Positions 1-11,248 of a stretch of DNA of 64,000 bases are shown here, one piece after another. A program made the position numbers and the translations under genes. This stretch comes from Clostridiaceae bacterium (lineage in GTDB: Bacteria; Bacillota_I; Bacilli_A; Erysipelotrichales; Coprobacillaceae). The first letter of the stretch is position 1; each line of letters begins with the position of its first letter. The stretch lies in contig CABJAS010000003.1 in NCBI GenBank assembly GCA_902363625.1, positions 280,996 to 344,995 on the forward strand, written 5' to 3'. Under the pieces are notes generated by a model. The model saw only the letters and a program-made list of their open reading frames with translations, ran no database searches and had not been told where the DNA came from.

Positions 1-944
<944 letters not shown>

Positions 945-1009
945 TTAATAATACATGTTATATCTTACCAAAAATCCTATTAAGATACAATATCCTTTCT
1001 ATGCCCCAT

Positions 1010-1036
1010 AACAAAACATGAGGATCACCTCATGTT
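1010..1036 (-). terminator. Rho-independent terminator after the TPM gene
   Basis: A perfect 9-bp stem, AACATGAGG paired with CCTCATGTT around a 4-base loop, sits just past the stop of the TPM-domain gene. On the minus strand it is followed by TTTTGTT, a short and imperfect U tract. Confidence 0.7.
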
Positions 1037-1038
1037 TA

Positions 1039-2019
1039 TTAGTGTCTGCCTACTCCGCCCCCGCTGGAACGACCGCCTCCACTTCCTCTTGATCGACTTA
1101 CTGAGGAAGAAGAGGGTGAGCTTGGTTTAGAGACAGGTCTGGAAATCGGCGAAGAAGCTCTGGTGCTGCTGCGCCTATGCGTCGTTGAACTCGATGACTT
1201 GACTACTGGTTTAGGGGTATAGCGTGGTGTTTCTTCATAAATGATCGTTGTAGGTGTAACTGGTGGTGGTGTTTGTTTCTCATTCACCGGTCTTTTAGGT
1301 TTGCTCTTCTTGACCGGCGGTGCTTTTTCTTTCTCTGTAGAAATCACCGAAAGTTTTTTAGGCTCCACCAAGATTTCAGCACCTTCTAATTCCTTTAATG
1401 CTTTCTTATTTTTTTTAATACGATATGCCAATAAAATGACGATACCGCCCCATATTACACTCAAAAACACTTTGATCGGATAGGTAAGCTGAACCGTTTC
1501 CTTAGAAATAGAATAATAATAATTATCCAGTTTAGAACAAATGCTATTATAGGCACCCTCTATTCGGGTATCATAATTATTGCCATAATCAACCATATCG
1601 TTAAATTCATAATTATATACGACATTGGAGAGGAATGAATCAGAAACAATCGATTTAATTCCATCCCCCTGCATAATCCAATAATCTTTTTGCTTAGTTA
1701 CTATAAGAATCAATACTCCATTGTTCTTCTTTTCATCTCCAAGTCCCCAACTGTTGAACAGCTCATTGGCATAGTCTGAGACAGACAAGCCTTCGGTTGT
1801 TTCAACCGTTACAACAACTACCTGTGCCCCACTTTGTCTTTCTAATTCTTTGCCCGTCGCATTAATCTGTGAAATCGTAGAAGAAGATAAAATACCTGCA
1901 CTATCATTGCAGTATTGTCCATTATCCTCAACAATTGCGTGGATTGGGGTTATCGTGACGATACAAATGAATAAACCGATTAGAATGATTATATATTTTT
2001 TCATTATCTTATCCATCAT
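1039..2019 (-). CDS. TPM-domain membrane protein (YgcG-like)
   Basis: The protein has a signal peptide (residues 6-28), an extracytoplasmic TPM domain (about 32-150, with the family's NNGVLILIV strand), one transmembrane helix near 181-201, and a long cytoplasmic tail rich in Ser, Pro, Arg and Gly that ends in Gly-Ser-Arg repeats. TPM proteins are envelope proteins of uncertain activity, some reported as phosphatases or photosystem repair factors. The start ATG overlaps the stop of the LemA-like gene by ATGA, so the two are translationally coupled. The LemA-TPM pairing is common in bacteria and supports a joint envelope role. The exact substrate cannot be told. Confidence 0.8.
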   Translation of the reverse strand: MMDKIMKKYIIILIGLFICIVTITPIHAIVEDNGQYCNDSAGILSSSTISQINATGKELERQSGAQVVVVTVETTEGLSVSDYANELFNSWGLGDEKKNNGVLILIVTKQKDYWIMQGDGIKSIVSDSFLSNVVYNYEFNDMVDYGNNYDTRIEGAYNSICSKLDNYYYSISKETVQLTYPIKVFLSVIWGGIVILLAYRIKKNKKALKELEGAEILVEPKKLSVISTEKEKAPPVKKSKPKRPVNEKQTPPPVTPTTIIYEETPRYTPKPVVKSSSSTTHRRSSTRASSPISRPVSKPSSPSSSSVSRSRGSGGGRSSGGGVGRH

Positions 2020-2543
2020 GCAAATAATTCTGCATTCCCTTTCCCAACAATTTCTTTAAATATGAAAATCGGAAAATGAGTCAGTTCCTCGTTCCATTTC
2101 TTTGCCGCTTGATTATAATTCTCCTTTGAACGTGAAATCAGATCATAGGCAGAATAAAAGTTTTGATAAATCTGATTCAGCAAGCGATCATTTTCCACTA
2201 CTGACATTTGTCCTACCATACTGATTTTAAGAGCATCAAACGAAGACTGCAGCTTAACAAAAGCAATGTATAATTCATGTTTAGCTGTGGTCTCATTAAA
2301 GATTTTTAAATCTGCTTCCAATTGTTCGATTAAGTTCTTATCTTTATTCTCATTCTTCGCTAAAACAATCAGGCTCGCTGCATACTGGGACTGACGTTCC
2401 AATTCCGGCTGAAGCTGCTGAACATAGATGGATTCGATTTGATCGCTTTTTTGTATAACGGCTTTACTTCCGCCTAAAAAGACAGCCGCCGCGATCATTA
2501 ATCCCATGATCATGGCGGCTGTTTTATAATTTTTAAAGTTCAT
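2016..2543 (-). CDS. LemA-like membrane protein
   Basis: A 175-residue protein with one N-terminal transmembrane helix (about 9-28) followed by helical, coiled-coil-like sequence, typical of the LemA fold (short N-terminal segment outside, helical bundle on the other side). It lies between the TelA-like gene and the TPM gene on the same strand and overlaps the latter by 4 bases. LemA family proteins have no firm biochemical function. The LemA assignment rests on overall architecture and the TPM neighbour rather than on a strong signature. Confidence 0.65.
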   Translation of the reverse strand: MNFKNYKTAAMIMGLMIAAAVFLGGSKAVIQKSDQIESIYVQQLQPELERQSQYAASLIVLAKNENKDKNLIEQLEADLKIFNETTAKHELYIAFVKLQSSFDALKISMVGQMSVVENDRLLNQIYQNFYSAYDLISRSKENYNQAAKKWNEELTHFPIFIFKEIVGKGNAELFA

Positions 2544-2560
2544 TCGTGTTCACCTGCTTA

Positions 2561-3709
2561 CTATGCACGAATATCTAATAATTTCTGTTTCAATTCTCCC
2601 TCAATACGCTGTAATTCCTTTTCGGCTTCAATACGTTTCTGTTTACCTTCGTCTTGAATTTTTACAACTTCATCCAACGTTTCGATTAAAGATTGGTTTG
2701 TATGCTTTAATGTTTCTATATCAATGATACCACGTTCAGATTCTTTCGCTGTTTCAATCGTTCCCATTTTCAATGTATCTGCATTTTTCTTCAATAAGTC
2801 GTTTGTCATTTCCGTTACACTTCTTTGGGCTTCCATTGCTTCACGTGAATGCTGAATCCCTAATGCCAATACCATTTGTGATTTCCATAATGGTATTGTA
2901 TTGACGATGACAGACTGAATCTTTTCAGCCATCAGCGTATCATTATTTTGAACTAAGCGAATCTGAGGTGCCATTTGAATTGCTACGATTCGAGTCAGTT
3001 CCAAATCATGAATCTTCTTTTCAAAACGGTTAATTAAACTGGCATAATCATTAGCAGCCTGTGAGTCTTCCGGTGTTTGAGTCTGCTGAGCCTTTTCCAC
3101 CAATTTAGGCAGTTCTTCTGCTTTTGCTTTTTCCAGTTTTTTCTTACCCGCTAAAATATACAGTGTTAATTCTTTATAGTTTGTCATGTTTAATTCATAC
3201 ATCTGATCTAACATGGCGATATCTTTTAATAACGTCACCTGATGATTTTCTAAGTTACGTGTGATCTTATCTACATTTGATCCCACTTTAGAATATCTAG
3301 CTTTAATTTCTTCTGTCTTGCTTCTTGCTTTTTTGAACATTCCGAAGAACCCTTTGTTTTCTTCCGTTCCCATATCCATTTCTTTTAATTCTCCGACTAA
3401 AGAAGACACCATATCTCCTATTTCGCCAAGGTCTTTTGTACGCACTTTATCCAAAGTAGATTCTGAAAATCCGGAAATCTTATTTTGAGCTGCTGCTCCA
3501 TACTGTAAAACTAACTGAGAATTTGTAATATCAATTTTTTCTGAAAAGTCTTCTACTAATTTCTTTTCTTCCGGTGTTAGTTTTGATTCTTCCAAATCAG
3601 ATTCCGGCAGCGCTTCTTCCACAGGCTTGATTTTAGGTTCTTCAACCGCCGCACTTTCTCCTAACGGGTCTAATGTCAAAGTTGGCATTTTTACTTCTTT
3701 TTCTTCCAT
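2561..3709 (-). CDS. TelA / YaaN family protein (toxic anion resistance)
   Basis: A 382-residue soluble, highly helical protein with long coiled-coil stretches and the TelA-family core (DITNSQLVLQYGAAAQNKIS near residues 59-78; LWKSQMVLALGIQHSREAM near 275-293). Members were named for tellurite resistance and are linked to antimicrobial tolerance and envelope stress; the molecular activity is unknown. The ATG follows directly on the stop of the XpaC-like gene (TAAATG), with GAGGAG as ribosome site. In Bacillus subtilis a TelA homologue (yaaN) sits next to xpaC, the same pairing as here. Confidence 0.85.
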   Translation of the reverse strand: MEEKEVKMPTLTLDPLGESAAVEEPKIKPVEEALPESDLEESKLTPEEKKLVEDFSEKIDITNSQLVLQYGAAAQNKISGFSESTLDKVRTKDLGEIGDMVSSLVGELKEMDMGTEENKGFFGMFKKARSKTEEIKARYSKVGSNVDKITRNLENHQVTLLKDIAMLDQMYELNMTNYKELTLYILAGKKKLEKAKAEELPKLVEKAQQTQTPEDSQAANDYASLINRFEKKIHDLELTRIVAIQMAPQIRLVQNNDTLMAEKIQSVIVNTIPLWKSQMVLALGIQHSREAMEAQRSVTEMTNDLLKKNADTLKMGTIETAKESERGIIDIETLKHTNQSLIETLDEVVKIQDEGKQKRIEAEKELQRIEGELKQKLLDIRA

Positions 3710-4375
3710 TTAGTTTCTCTCCTCTTTCATTTCATCTAACAATAAACCATCTTGATGCAGCATTGTCTTTAGCACTTCAATCTCTGCATTGGCATCAATT
3801 ATCTGATTTTGGTATAACTCTTCATACTTATGATGAATCGCTTGTTTCATCATTTCTACTGCTCCCTCAATTTCTCCAGCTGTATCTTTTACTTTTCCTT
3901 TTGGCTCATTCAGCGTTTCATAGTGAGCATAGGTTTCAAGCAATTCGATTAAAACCGGTAAATAATAAGCTAACAGTTTTCGTATACTTGCTGTATCCTC
4001 TGGATGTTCGCGCAAATATTTGAATATCTGCTTAATCGTACTGACAATTTCATTAAGATCCTGACTAATCTTTTCATCTGCAATCCCTTGGTTCAGCTCA
4101 TTTAAAGCCTGCATTTGCGTTTCTGCTTCTTTTTCCATCTCAACTAAAGTCAAGGTTTTTTCAACAGGATCCGAATTCACTGTTTTTTGTATTGTTATAT
4201 CGTGAAAAAAAACACTTTTTAACACTACATATACCGCTATCCCAAGTCCTGTCAAAATAAAATAATCGGTTATTCGATACAGATCAAATACGAAAGCATA
4301 GATTAAGCAAAAAATACCTACTCCATAAAATGGATACGGTGAGCGAATTTTATTTTTAATTGTCATTTGCCCCAT
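3710..4375 (-). CDS. XpaC-like membrane protein, copy 1
   Basis: Two hydrophobic segments in the first ~55 residues are followed by a cytoplasmic helical domain. That domain (DEKISQDLNEIV ... YLPVLIELLETY ... ANAEIEVLKTMLHQDGLL) recurs in the two genes at 4962 and 5611, so this is one of three paralogues. The family is annotated from xpaC (hydrolysis of bromo-chloro-indolyl phosphate), a phenotype and not a proven activity. I take the ATG at 4375, which follows AAAGGA; a GTG three codons upstream is possible. It is coupled to the TelA-like gene downstream. Confidence 0.7.
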   Translation of the reverse strand: MGQMTIKNKIRSPYPFYGVGIFCLIYAFVFDLYRITDYFILTGLGIAVYVVLKSVFFHDITIQKTVNSDPVEKTLTLVEMEKEAETQMQALNELNQGIADEKISQDLNEIVSTIKQIFKYLREHPEDTASIRKLLAYYLPVLIELLETYAHYETLNEPKGKVKDTAGEIEGAVEMMKQAIHHKYEELYQNQIIDANAEIEVLKTMLHQDGLLLDEMKEERN

Positions 4376-4426
4376 TTTTTGCACATCCTTTAATTACCAT
4401 TATACATGGTTTTCGTTTATTTTCAA

Positions 4427-4924
4427 TTAGGACTTTTTGATCCTTCCCATCATATATTCATCTACATATGCTCCGTTTCTAATAGATGCTTTACGTTGTG
4501 TTCCTTCGATTTCAAATCCATATTTCTTATATAGATTAATAGCTTTCTCGTTATCTACAAAAACATTTAATTCCACTCTTACAAGCATCAGCCAATTATC
4601 CGCAATATCCAATGCTGCTTCCATCAGGCTGCTGCCGATATGCTGATTCTGATAGCGATGATCAACCATAATGCCAATCGTTCCGCAATGACGGCGACGC
4701 GGACTTCCCTCGACACTTAATCCAATGTCACCGATGATCTCTCCATCTTCACTCACGGCAACAAAACGGTGATCATTCACACCTAAATTTTCTATGCCTT
4801 TACGATTTCTTTCCAGTCGTTCAGAGGGTATACCGAGGATATTCTCAAATACTCCCGGCATCCTGCGCAAACGATTGATTCCTACTTCATCTCCTTGTTG
4901 AATTGGACGTATTGTATATTTCAT
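4427..4924 (-). CDS. GNAT family N-acetyltransferase
   Basis: A 165-residue acetyltransferase of the GNAT fold. The acetyl-CoA pyrophosphate loop is visible as YQNQHIGSSLMEAAL (about 91-105), followed by LFVDNEKAINLYKKYGF-like sequence near 122-137, the conserved strand-helix that carries the conserved asparagine and tyrosine. The best match by eye is the RimI/YncA-like group that acetylates amino acids, peptides or small amines; the substrate cannot be told. It interrupts the run of XpaC-like genes but has its own ribosome site (AGGGAG before the ATG). Confidence 0.85.
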   Translation of the reverse strand: MKYTIRPIQQGDEVGINRLRRMPGVFENILGIPSERLERNRKGIENLGVNDHRFVAVSEDGEIIGDIGLSVEGSPRRRHCGTIGIMVDHRYQNQHIGSSLMEAALDIADNWLMLVRVELNVFVDNEKAINLYKKYGFEIEGTQRKASIRNGAYVDEYMMGRIKKS

Positions 4925-4961
4925 TTTCTTTCTCTCCCTATCTTATTTAATATTTTTATCA

Positions 4962-5618
4962 TTATTGCTGTATCAGCATCGTTTCTAAAGCTGCAATATC
5001 TGCTGTCACATCTGTAATTTTCTCACTGTAGAAAACCTGTATTTTTTCTTCTAATTCTTCCCTTACAAAATGACTGCTTTTTTCGATCTCCTTCAGTCCT
5101 TCTTTCATTTCTTTACTGATCATTGGATCTTTTTCATATTTGATATACATCGTCAATAGCTCCATAAAAGGAGACATATAGGATTCAAACAGCTTTTGCA
5201 ATGATTTTATTTGATCGGGATTATCGATTGCATACTGCAGCATCATTTTAATGATGACGATCATTTTTTCCAGTTCATCGTTTAAACGATCTGACTCAAT
5301 GTTCTCCTTATCCTCTTTTAAAGTGGTGATATACTGATTCATTTCTTTCTTCATTTGTTCCAAAGACTCTTTTTGATTCTCTTTTAAAAATTTCCCCAGC
5401 CGATTTTCAACAACTCTTGCCCGCACTTTTTTGCCATTGCTGAAAAGACGAGCTACTCCATAAATGACTGAGCAAATAAAGATATCTGCCGGGATATTAT
5501 ATAAAAGTGATTTAGGGGCTGTGAAATAAAAGAAAGTCCAGAAAACAAGCAGGATGACTGCTGGTGCAGGTGAAGGAATATACACACTGTAGACTAAACC
5601 GATATTATCTTCATTCAT
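4962..5618 (-). CDS. XpaC-like membrane protein, copy 2
   Basis: A 218-residue paralogue of the proteins at 3710 and 5611. Two membrane segments lie at about 17-33 and 41-60; the helical cytoplasmic domain follows (RLNDELEKMIVIIKMML near 106-122, ending TADIAALETMLIQQ). It lacks the short HQDGLL tail of the other two copies. Its ATG lies 8 bases inside the preceding gene and is preceded by AAAGGAGG, so the pair is translated together. Confidence 0.65.
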   Translation of the reverse strand: MNEDNIGLVYSVYIPSPAPAVILLVFWTFFYFTAPKSLLYNIPADIFICSVIYGVARLFSNGKKVRARVVENRLGKFLKENQKESLEQMKKEMNQYITTLKEDKENIESDRLNDELEKMIVIIKMMLQYAIDNPDQIKSLQKLFESYMSPFMELLTMYIKYEKDPMISKEMKEGLKEIEKSSHFVREELEEKIQVFYSEKITDVTADIAALETMLIQQ

Positions 5619-6816
5619 CTGTTATTCCTCCTTTTAATTCATCCAGCGGATCATCAAGCAGTCCATCTTGATGAAGCAGGGTATTCAGCATTGCAATGTT
5701 CGCTCCTGTAACCATTGATTCTTCCTGATAAAACTGTTCTATTTTCTTATTTAGAGCTTGCTTCATACTTTCCAATGAATCTTCTATCCTTATTAATGTT
5801 GCTTTCATATCTTCACTTAAATTAGGTATTTCATCATATAGCTGATATACTTCTAAAAGCTTCATGACAGTTGGCAGATAGTAATCTAAAAACTTATTCA
5901 TCGAACTAGCCTGACTTGGATATTTTTCAAGATACTCCATGATGGCTTCTATTAAATGAATAATCGCCTCAATATCCTGACTGACTTTCTCATCCGGAAT
6001 CTTTTCATTATAATCTTTCAATAACACGATCTGCTTCTTAGCTTTATTATCCATCGCTTTCTGATCTATCTTTAACTCCTGTTCAATAACCGGTTGGCTA
6101 TCCTTTGGTATGTCCTCTGTTTTTTCAACGTTAACATAGCATTTTAAACAGAAGTGAAATATGGCATAAAGAATCAAGCCGACAGCTGCGTTGATAAATA
6201 GATTATCTGTATATTTACTAGGCCAAAACAAGATGAAAGAAAACCAGCAAATCACACTGCCCGCTATAGCTTCAAAAGAAAAATTGAAAATAGAATGCGT
6301 TCTTTTGACTGCTTTTTCTGAGACTGTGTCGTTTCGTAAATTTAGCGTTTTAGCTTGTTTTAATAAAGCTAAAGTCTTTTTAATCTGTTTAAGATCTTTT
6401 TCCTGCTGGAAAGGAGAGTTATCCTTTGTTTCAATGACCTTGCGAAAATCTGAAATTATATGTTTTATATAGAGTTTCCGTACTTCAATATCAATCGATT
6501 GGCATAATTCTTGAATTGGCGTCTCGATATGAATCGGAATATTCTGATTGCCCTCTGCATTATATTTCTTTTTAAGATTTAATAAATCTAAAGCTGCCGA
6601 TATATAATTGCTGATCGTCGTGAACGATTCTTCAGAAACACATGCCTGTTTACTACAATAATCAAATAAAGCACTTAAATCATCAGTGATCACTTTTAAA
6701 TGATTTTTTACTGTATTATTAGTTGTTTCTTTATAAAAGTTTTCCAACACTCCCATCGCATTCAAAATATTTTCTTGATAAGACTGGAGAGAATTTAAGT
6801 TTGATTCATTTTCCAT
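5611..6816 (-). CDS. XpaC-like membrane protein with N-terminal helical extension, copy 3
   Basis: A 401-residue protein. The first ~175 residues form a soluble helical domain with no recognised family. Two membrane segments lie near 180-230, and the last ~150 residues are the XpaC-like domain shared with its two neighbours (VSQDIEAIIHLIEAI ... ANIAMLNTLLHQDGLL). I take the ATG at 6816 because it follows GGGGAGG; a longer frame to 6873 exists but lacks a ribosome site. The extension may be a partner-binding module added to the common unit; this is inference. Confidence 0.65.
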   Translation of the reverse strand: MENESNLNSLQSYQENILNAMGVLENFYKETTNNTVKNHLKVITDDLSALFDYCSKQACVSEESFTTISNYISAALDLLNLKKKYNAEGNQNIPIHIETPIQELCQSIDIEVRKLYIKHIISDFRKVIETKDNSPFQQEKDLKQIKKTLALLKQAKTLNLRNDTVSEKAVKRTHSIFNFSFEAIAGSVICWFSFILFWPSKYTDNLFINAAVGLILYAIFHFCLKCYVNVEKTEDIPKDSQPVIEQELKIDQKAMDNKAKKQIVLLKDYNEKIPDEKVSQDIEAIIHLIEAIMEYLEKYPSQASSMNKFLDYYLPTVMKLLEVYQLYDEIPNLSEDMKATLIRIEDSLESMKQALNKKIEQFYQEESMVTGANIAMLNTLLHQDGLLDDPLDELKGGITDE

Positions 6817-6887
6817 TGTTTTTTCCTCCCCATCAATTATTTTATCCTTAATTATCATTATATATGTTTTCATGTGAATTGAAAATA

Positions 6888-6912
6888 AAAAAGGAGCCTA
6901 AGCTCCTAATTA
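6888..6912 (-). terminator. Rho-independent terminator of groESL
   Basis: On the minus strand, directly after the groEL stop, AGGAGC and GCTCCT form a short hairpin followed by a run of six T. Confidence 0.8.
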
Positions 6913-8819
<1,907 letters not shown>

Positions 8820-8833
8820 ATTAATTCCTCCTT

Positions 8834-8860
8834 CTGGCACTTGATACTTTCTAGTGCTAA
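8834..8860 (-). promoter_or_regulatory. CIRCE operator 1 (HrcA site), degenerate
   Basis: On the minus strand, TTAGCACTA, nine bases, then AAGTGCCAG. The left arm matches the CIRCE consensus (TTAGCACTC-N9-GAGTGCTAA) at 8 of 9 positions, the right arm at 6 of 9. It lies between the -10 box and the groES start, a usual place for HrcA repression. Confidence 0.8.
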
Positions 8861-8864
8861 GACT

Positions 8865-8892
8865 ATTATAGCTCATTTTAGCAGTTTGTCAA
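8865..8892 (-). promoter_or_regulatory. groESL promoter
   Basis: On the minus strand TTGACA (8887-8892) and TATAAT (8865-8870) are separated by 16 bases. Both hexamers match the SigA consensus perfectly. The -35 box lies inside CIRCE operator 2. Confidence 0.85.
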
Positions 8893-8904
8893 TATGAGTG
8901 CTAA
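8878..8904 (-). promoter_or_regulatory. CIRCE operator 2 (HrcA site)
   Basis: Plus-strand reading: TTAGCAGTT, nine bases, GAGTGCTAA. The right arm is perfect and the left arm has two changes. It overlaps the -35 box, so HrcA bound here would block RNA polymerase. Confidence 0.85.
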
Positions 8905-9075
8905 AACTTTTTTAATATAATTTTAGTCATCTTTTCTCTTCAATTTCTGTCTAAATATGATACAATAGATAAGTAAAATAACTAAAAATATTATCATGGT
9001 TACTCGCTTTAGGCGGGTTATCTTTAAAGGCTTTATTAAAGCCCTTACAATATGATTATAAAGGAGATTAGGGAT

Positions 9076-9417
9076 ATGGTTGTCGTTATTGTTTCACCTG
9101 TTACTCAAAAGATTGTCAATGCATTAAATACTGTGAAAGATTATCATTTCATTAAATCAAAAGGTCCGCGCTGTTTTTATTATACTGAGGGTAAAGAGGG
9201 AGATGCTGCTACTATCTATAAAACTAAGAAACTGATTGTTCAATTGATCGGTGCGGTTTATGTATTTGAAGCCTATGGCATTTATAATGGGATGATTGAT
9301 TTATTTAGCTACCTGCCATCAGAAAAGAAAGATAAAAATAAATATTATAACCAAACAAAAAAAGATATCAGTGATGAAGAACTGCAGGCATGGAAAAAAG
9401 AAAATAATATTGTTTAA
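9076..9417 (+). CDS. Hypothetical protein, 113 residues
   Basis: I do not recognise this protein. It starts at the ATG at 9076, preceded by AAGGAG at 9061. It is a mixed sequence without signal peptide or clear membrane helix; the middle (KKLIVQLIGAVYVFEAYGIY) is hydrophobic and aromatic, and the end is charged and lysine-rich. The gene stands alone between groESL and the YitT gene, with a hairpin leader upstream and a terminator-like hairpin downstream. Its codon use looks like its neighbours. Confidence 0.65.
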   Translation: MVVVIVSPVTQKIVNALNTVKDYHFIKSKGPRCFYYTEGKEGDAATIYKTKKLIVQLIGAVYVFEAYGIYNGMIDLFSYLPSEKKDKNKYYNQTKKDISDEELQAWKKENNIV

Positions 9418-9423
9418 TATAAA

Positions 9424-9461
9424 TATGGGAACCCTATCATTGATAGCCGTGGTTCCCTTTA
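9424..9461 (+). terminator. Hairpin with short T run between the small protein and yitT
   Basis: GGGAACC and GGTTCCC form a 7-bp stem around a ~17-base loop, followed only by CTTTAAAA. It could be a weak terminator or, because a similar block precedes the upstream gene, part of a shared leader element. Confidence 0.5.
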
Positions 9462-9508
9462 AAATGCTTTATTAAAACTTACTAGGATGTAAGAGAAAGT
9501 AGGATAAC

Positions 9509-10378
9509 ATGCAAATATTAAAATCAAAGAAAAATAAAGAATATATGTGGATGTTTATTGGTTCATTGCTATTTTGTGCCGGATTAAACTGGTTTATTGT
9601 TCCGGTTGGTCTCTATAACGGCGGTACCGTGGGGATTTCACAAATCATCCGCTCATTACTGCAAGATTATATACATTTGCCGGCAGGCTTTGATATCGCG
9701 GGGATTATTAACTTTCTTATCAATATTCCCCTGTTATTCTTAGCCTACTCTAAATTTGGGAAAGATTTATTTTTAAAAACAGTTTTCAGTGTCATTACTC
9801 AAACGATTTTATTTTCAATATTAACGATTCCTCAGATTCCGATCATTGATGAACAAATTACTGCCTGTCTGATTGGCGGATTAATGGCAGGTGCGGGAGT
9901 CGGTCTCACCCTACGTGCAGGCGGTTCAGGCGGAGGAGCAGATGTATTGGGATTATATTTTACCCAAAGATTTAAAGATTTTAGTGTTGGAAAGATGACT
10001 TTAATCATCAATGCTGCTGTTTATAGTACCTGTGCACTTTTATTTGATCTTCAAGTCGCTATTTATTCTATTATTTATTCTGCTGTTTACTCCATTGTTG
10101 TGGATAAAATTCATTTACAAAACATTAATTCCAGTGTCATGATTTTCACAAAACAAGAGAATTTATATAAAAAGATTATCGAGAATCTGCGACGTGGTAC
10201 TACTTATTGGAAAGGAACTGGCGGATATACACAAACAGATACTTATGTCATCGTGACAGTATTATCTAAATATGAAATCCAGCAGCTAAAGCAGCTACTG
10301 ACCGCTGAAGACCCTCATGCGTTTATCATTGTTAACAATGATTTGGAAATTATCGGGAATTACGAATTAAGATTGTAG
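9509..10378 (+). CDS. YitT family membrane protein (DUF161 + DUF2179)
   Basis: A 289-residue integral membrane protein. About five transmembrane helices fill residues 14-200, including the glycine-rich LRAGGSGGGADVLGLYF signature near 135-151. The C-terminal ~85 residues are the soluble DUF2179 domain with GTGGYTQTDTYVIVTVL. The family is widespread in Firmicutes; a transporter role is often assumed but not shown. It is monocistronic and followed by a strong terminator. Confidence 0.9.
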   Translation: MQILKSKKNKEYMWMFIGSLLFCAGLNWFIVPVGLYNGGTVGISQIIRSLLQDYIHLPAGFDIAGIINFLINIPLLFLAYSKFGKDLFLKTVFSVITQTILFSILTIPQIPIIDEQITACLIGGLMAGAGVGLTLRAGGSGGGADVLGLYFTQRFKDFSVGKMTLIINAAVYSTCALLFDLQVAIYSIIYSAVYSIVVDKIHLQNINSSVMIFTKQENLYKKIIENLRRGTTYWKGTGGYTQTDTYVIVTVLSKYEIQQLKQLLTAEDPHAFIIVNNDLEIIGNYELRL

Positions 10379-10436
10379 AATATTTTCATTTACAGAATAC
10401 TTTAGTTAACAACCATTTATTCTCACACCAAGTATA

Positions 10437-10493
10437 AAAAAGGAATCCAAAATGCGGTCTATTTTGTGACTGCTGCATTATGGATTCTTTTTC
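10437..10493. terminator. Bidirectional terminator after yitT
   Basis: AATCCAAAATGC pairs with GCATTATGGATT (one mismatch), flanked by A6 on the left and T5 on the right, so it can work in both directions. Confidence 0.8.
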
Positions 10494-10607
10494 TTGTTAA
10501 ATCTTACATTTATAAATATAGATCATTGATAATTTTATTAAAAGTGTTTGAACAATTGTCTCTTCACTATTATTAAATTCACTATTTAATGATCTCCCGT
10601 ATTGAAT

Positions 10608-10642
10608 TAAAAAAACAGCTTAGCTGCTCTGAGCTAAACTGT
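10608..10642 (-). terminator. V-ATPase operon terminator overlapping the ntpD stop
   Basis: On the minus strand ACAGTTTAGCT and AGCTAAGCTGT form an 11-bp stem with one G-T pair and a 6-base loop, followed by seven T. The last seven codons and the stop of the subunit D gene lie within the hairpin. Confidence 0.85.
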
Positions 10643-11246
10643 CTTTTTGATTCTTAATTACTTTTTGTCTCGTAAATTCTTCACGATCTTTTTCTTCTAA
10701 GGCTTCTGTAATGAACTTAACTGTATTAGTAAATTCAGGAATAGAAATATTCTTTAAAGCATTGGCTCTTTTTTGTGTTTTACGAATGGCATTTGCCAGA
10801 CGGTAAACACTGTTTTCTACTTCTGCCAAAATGACAGTTAATTCTTTAACGTGATAGAAGCAGCGATAAGCATAATCCACTTTTGAATTGGCTCTTTCGA
10901 ATCCATATCCTAAACGGATTGGCTGTTTATCATATTTTACCGTTGGCAGTTCGACTCCCATGACACTTCGATAGCTGACACTTAATCCCGTATCAATCGG
11001 TACTGCTTCAACGATGTCGGTAATAACCCCTAGTGAGATATTAGCTTCCTGCAAAGCATAGTAAGCTCTTTGATAAGAACTCGTAATTTCATCACGAATC
11101 TTTTTTACATCGTCCAACAGGTTCATCATTTCGCGAATCAGGACATTTCTTTTTTTATCAAGCAAATCATAACCAAGGTTCGCCAGTTCCAAGGATTTCT
11201 TAGTTGCGATCAGATTCCCTTTTGTTGGGAAAACTTGCGCTGCCAT
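10620..11246 (-). CDS. ntpD: V-type ATP synthase subunit D
   Basis: Central rotor-stalk subunit that couples the A3B3 head to the membrane ring. At 208 residues the length is normal. The N-terminus (VFPTKGNLIATKKSLELANLGYDLLDKKRNVL) is the family signature, followed by the long antiparallel coiled coil and the C-terminal RRANALKN-like segment near 166-175. It is last gene of the operon, 2 bases after ntpB. Confidence 0.97.
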   Translation of the reverse strand: MAAQVFPTKGNLIATKKSLELANLGYDLLDKKRNVLIREMMNLLDDVKKIRDEITSSYQRAYYALQEANISLGVITDIVEAVPIDTGLSVSYRSVMGVELPTVKYDKQPIRLGYGFERANSKVDYAYRCFYHVKELTVILAEVENSVYRLANAIRKTQKRANALKNISIPEFTNTVKFITEALEEKDREEFTRQKVIKNQKDSLAQSS

Positions 11247-11248
11247 AA

